Assembly: GCA_007128995.1 (NCBI GenBank)
Contig: SKWJ01000543.1
Location: 1 to 6,118, forward strand
Direction: 5' to 3'
Origin: Paracoccaceae bacterium
GTDB taxonomy: Bacteria > Pseudomonadota > Alphaproteobacteria > Rhodobacterales > Rhodobacteraceae
Length of the DNA stretch: 6,118 bases
Under the pieces are notes generated by a model. That model searched no databases and was not told where the DNA came from. It saw only the letters and a program-made list of their open reading frames with translations. Positions 5,401-6,118 of the stretch are shown piece by piece (within the stretch, counting starts at the first letter, position 1; each line of letters starts with the position of its first letter). The position numbers were made by a program, and so were the translations under genes.

Positions 5401-6118
5401 TCAGACCGTGGTAGCTTGGCCTTGGGTATTGGTTACAGCTTCCCGGGCCATTGTCAGGAAAGTGCGCAGCAACCGCCCTTCCTTCCGGGTCGAGAGACAG
5501 ACCAAAGCTTCGTCCATTGTCATGCCCGATGCGCCCTCGAGCGGAAGCGGCTTGAGCCGTGCATCTTGTCCGAATTCGGCAGCTGAGACGAAACCGACCC
5601 CTGCACCGGCGGCAACCAGTTCGCGGACTGCCTCGCGGCCTTCAGCCTCGATCGCAGGAACAAGAGTGATCCCTGCTGCTGCCGCCGCCTGTTCCAGCTT
5701 GCCCCGCGTGCGCGATCCCTGTTCGCGGAACACAAGCGGGAAACGGGTAAGATCGGACAGATGCACGCTGTCATAGGCTGCGGCCGGATGATCATGCGCG
5801 GTGAACGCGATGATCGGGCTGCGGCTGAGTGGCAGCACTGTCAGTTCCTGATTGGTCGGCAATTCGCCCAGCACACCGATATCAGCCTCGTAACTGTATA
5901 ACGCCTCGATAACGGTTTTGGTGTTTCCCGATTTCACCATGACCCGGATCGCCGGATAACGCTGCCGGAAATGCCCGAGGATATGCATCACGTGATGCGG
6001 CGCGTCCGCAATAATCCTCAGGTTCCCCTCGCGCAGGGCCCGATGTTCAGCCAAAAGTTCGAAAGCTTCGCGTTCGACGTCAAAGAACCGTCGGGTCACA
6101 GCAAGCAACTGTTCACCC
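5401..6118 (-). CDS. LysR-type transcriptional regulator (N-terminal DNA-binding domain beyond window edge)
   Basis: A transcription factor of the LysR family, normally a tetramer that responds to a small co-inducer. The visible 238 residues (counted from the first full codon at 6117) start with GEQLLAVTRRFF. This is the linker-helix region just after the wing of the helix-turn-helix, so about 60 N-terminal residues are missing from a usual length near 300; the frame is open at the edge and the true start is outside. The ligand-binding domain runs from EGNLRIIADAP (30-40) through HFRQRYPAIRV (49-59), ADIGVLGELP (78-87), PLVFREQGSRTR (127-138) and EGREAVRELVAAGAGVGF (159-176) to the C-terminus. 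SRTR and GREAVRELVAAG recall, from memory, the LysR group associated with 2-aminoethylphosphonate catabolism (TIGR03339-like); this subgroup call is tentative. The gene is followed by the PHP gene on the same strand, which it may control, or it may act on genes to the right of the window. Confidence 0.9.
   Translation of the reverse strand, partial: GEQLLAVTRRFFDVEREAFELLAEHRALREGNLRIIADAPHHVMHILGHFRQRYPAIRVMVKSGNTKTVIEALYSYEADIGVLGELPTNQELTVLPLSRSPIIAFTAHDHPAAAYDSVHLSDLTRFPLVFREQGSRTRGKLEQAAAAAGITLVPAIEAEGREAVRELVAAGAGVGFVSAAEFGQDARLKPLPLEGASGMTMDEALVCLSTRKEGRLLRTFLTMAREAVTNTQGQATTV

Noticed and set aside
5369..5776. Open frame of 135 residues on the plus strand, rich in Ser, Ala and Arg
   Set aside because: It is mostly antisense to the LysR ligand-binding domain and has no domain features.

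Overview
The window looks like a chromosomal fragment of an alphaproteobacterium, most likely a Rhodobacterales/Roseobacter-type organism. This is inferred from the GC-rich codon use, the tight operon packing, the TRAP transporter and the style of the protein sequences; no marker gene is present to prove it. No RNA gene, mobile element or CRISPR array is visible. The window holds six protein genes, two of them cut by its edges.

Left part (1-4144, plus strand): a four-gene operon. It runs from the 3' portion of a TRAP transporter large permease (dctM), through the periplasmic substrate-binding protein (dctP, 1124-2104) and the small permease (dctQ, 2104-2652, overlapping dctP by one base in TGATG), to a metal-dependent amidohydrolase of the D-aminoacylase (N-acyl-D-amino-acid deacylase) family (2690-4144). 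The simplest reading is a scavenging module: DctP captures a carboxylate-bearing N-acylated amino acid or similar amide in the periplasm, DctQM imports it with an ion gradient, and the amidohydrolase splits off the acyl group in the cytoplasm. The substrate is inferred from the neighbourhood and not shown by the sequence. The gene order M-P-Q, with dctQ not next to dctM, is less common than Q-M pairs.

Middle (4145-4195): a 51-base convergent gap containing a short GC-rich hairpin, a plausible weak bidirectional terminator.

Right part (4196-6118, minus strand): a PHP-domain metallohydrolase of the CehA/McbA type (4196-5134, probable GTG start). Upstream of it on the same strand is a LysR-type regulator whose N-terminal DNA-binding domain lies beyond the right edge (5401 to the edge). 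They are separated by 266 bases (5135-5400) with no convincing gene. This gap holds a 19-base dyad just after the regulator's stop, a perfect 12-base palindrome and a weak sigma70-like promoter overlapping it, so the PHP gene may have its own controlled promoter. The regulator resembles, from memory, LysR proteins associated with 2-aminoethylphosphonate catabolism, which raises the possibility that the PHP enzyme acts on a phosphorus ester or phosphonate-derived compound. That link is a hypothesis.

Overall this is an ordinary catabolic accessory region. The points most worth a second look are the transporter-deacylase pairing, the regulator-PHP pairing and the structured intergenic region between the last two genes.
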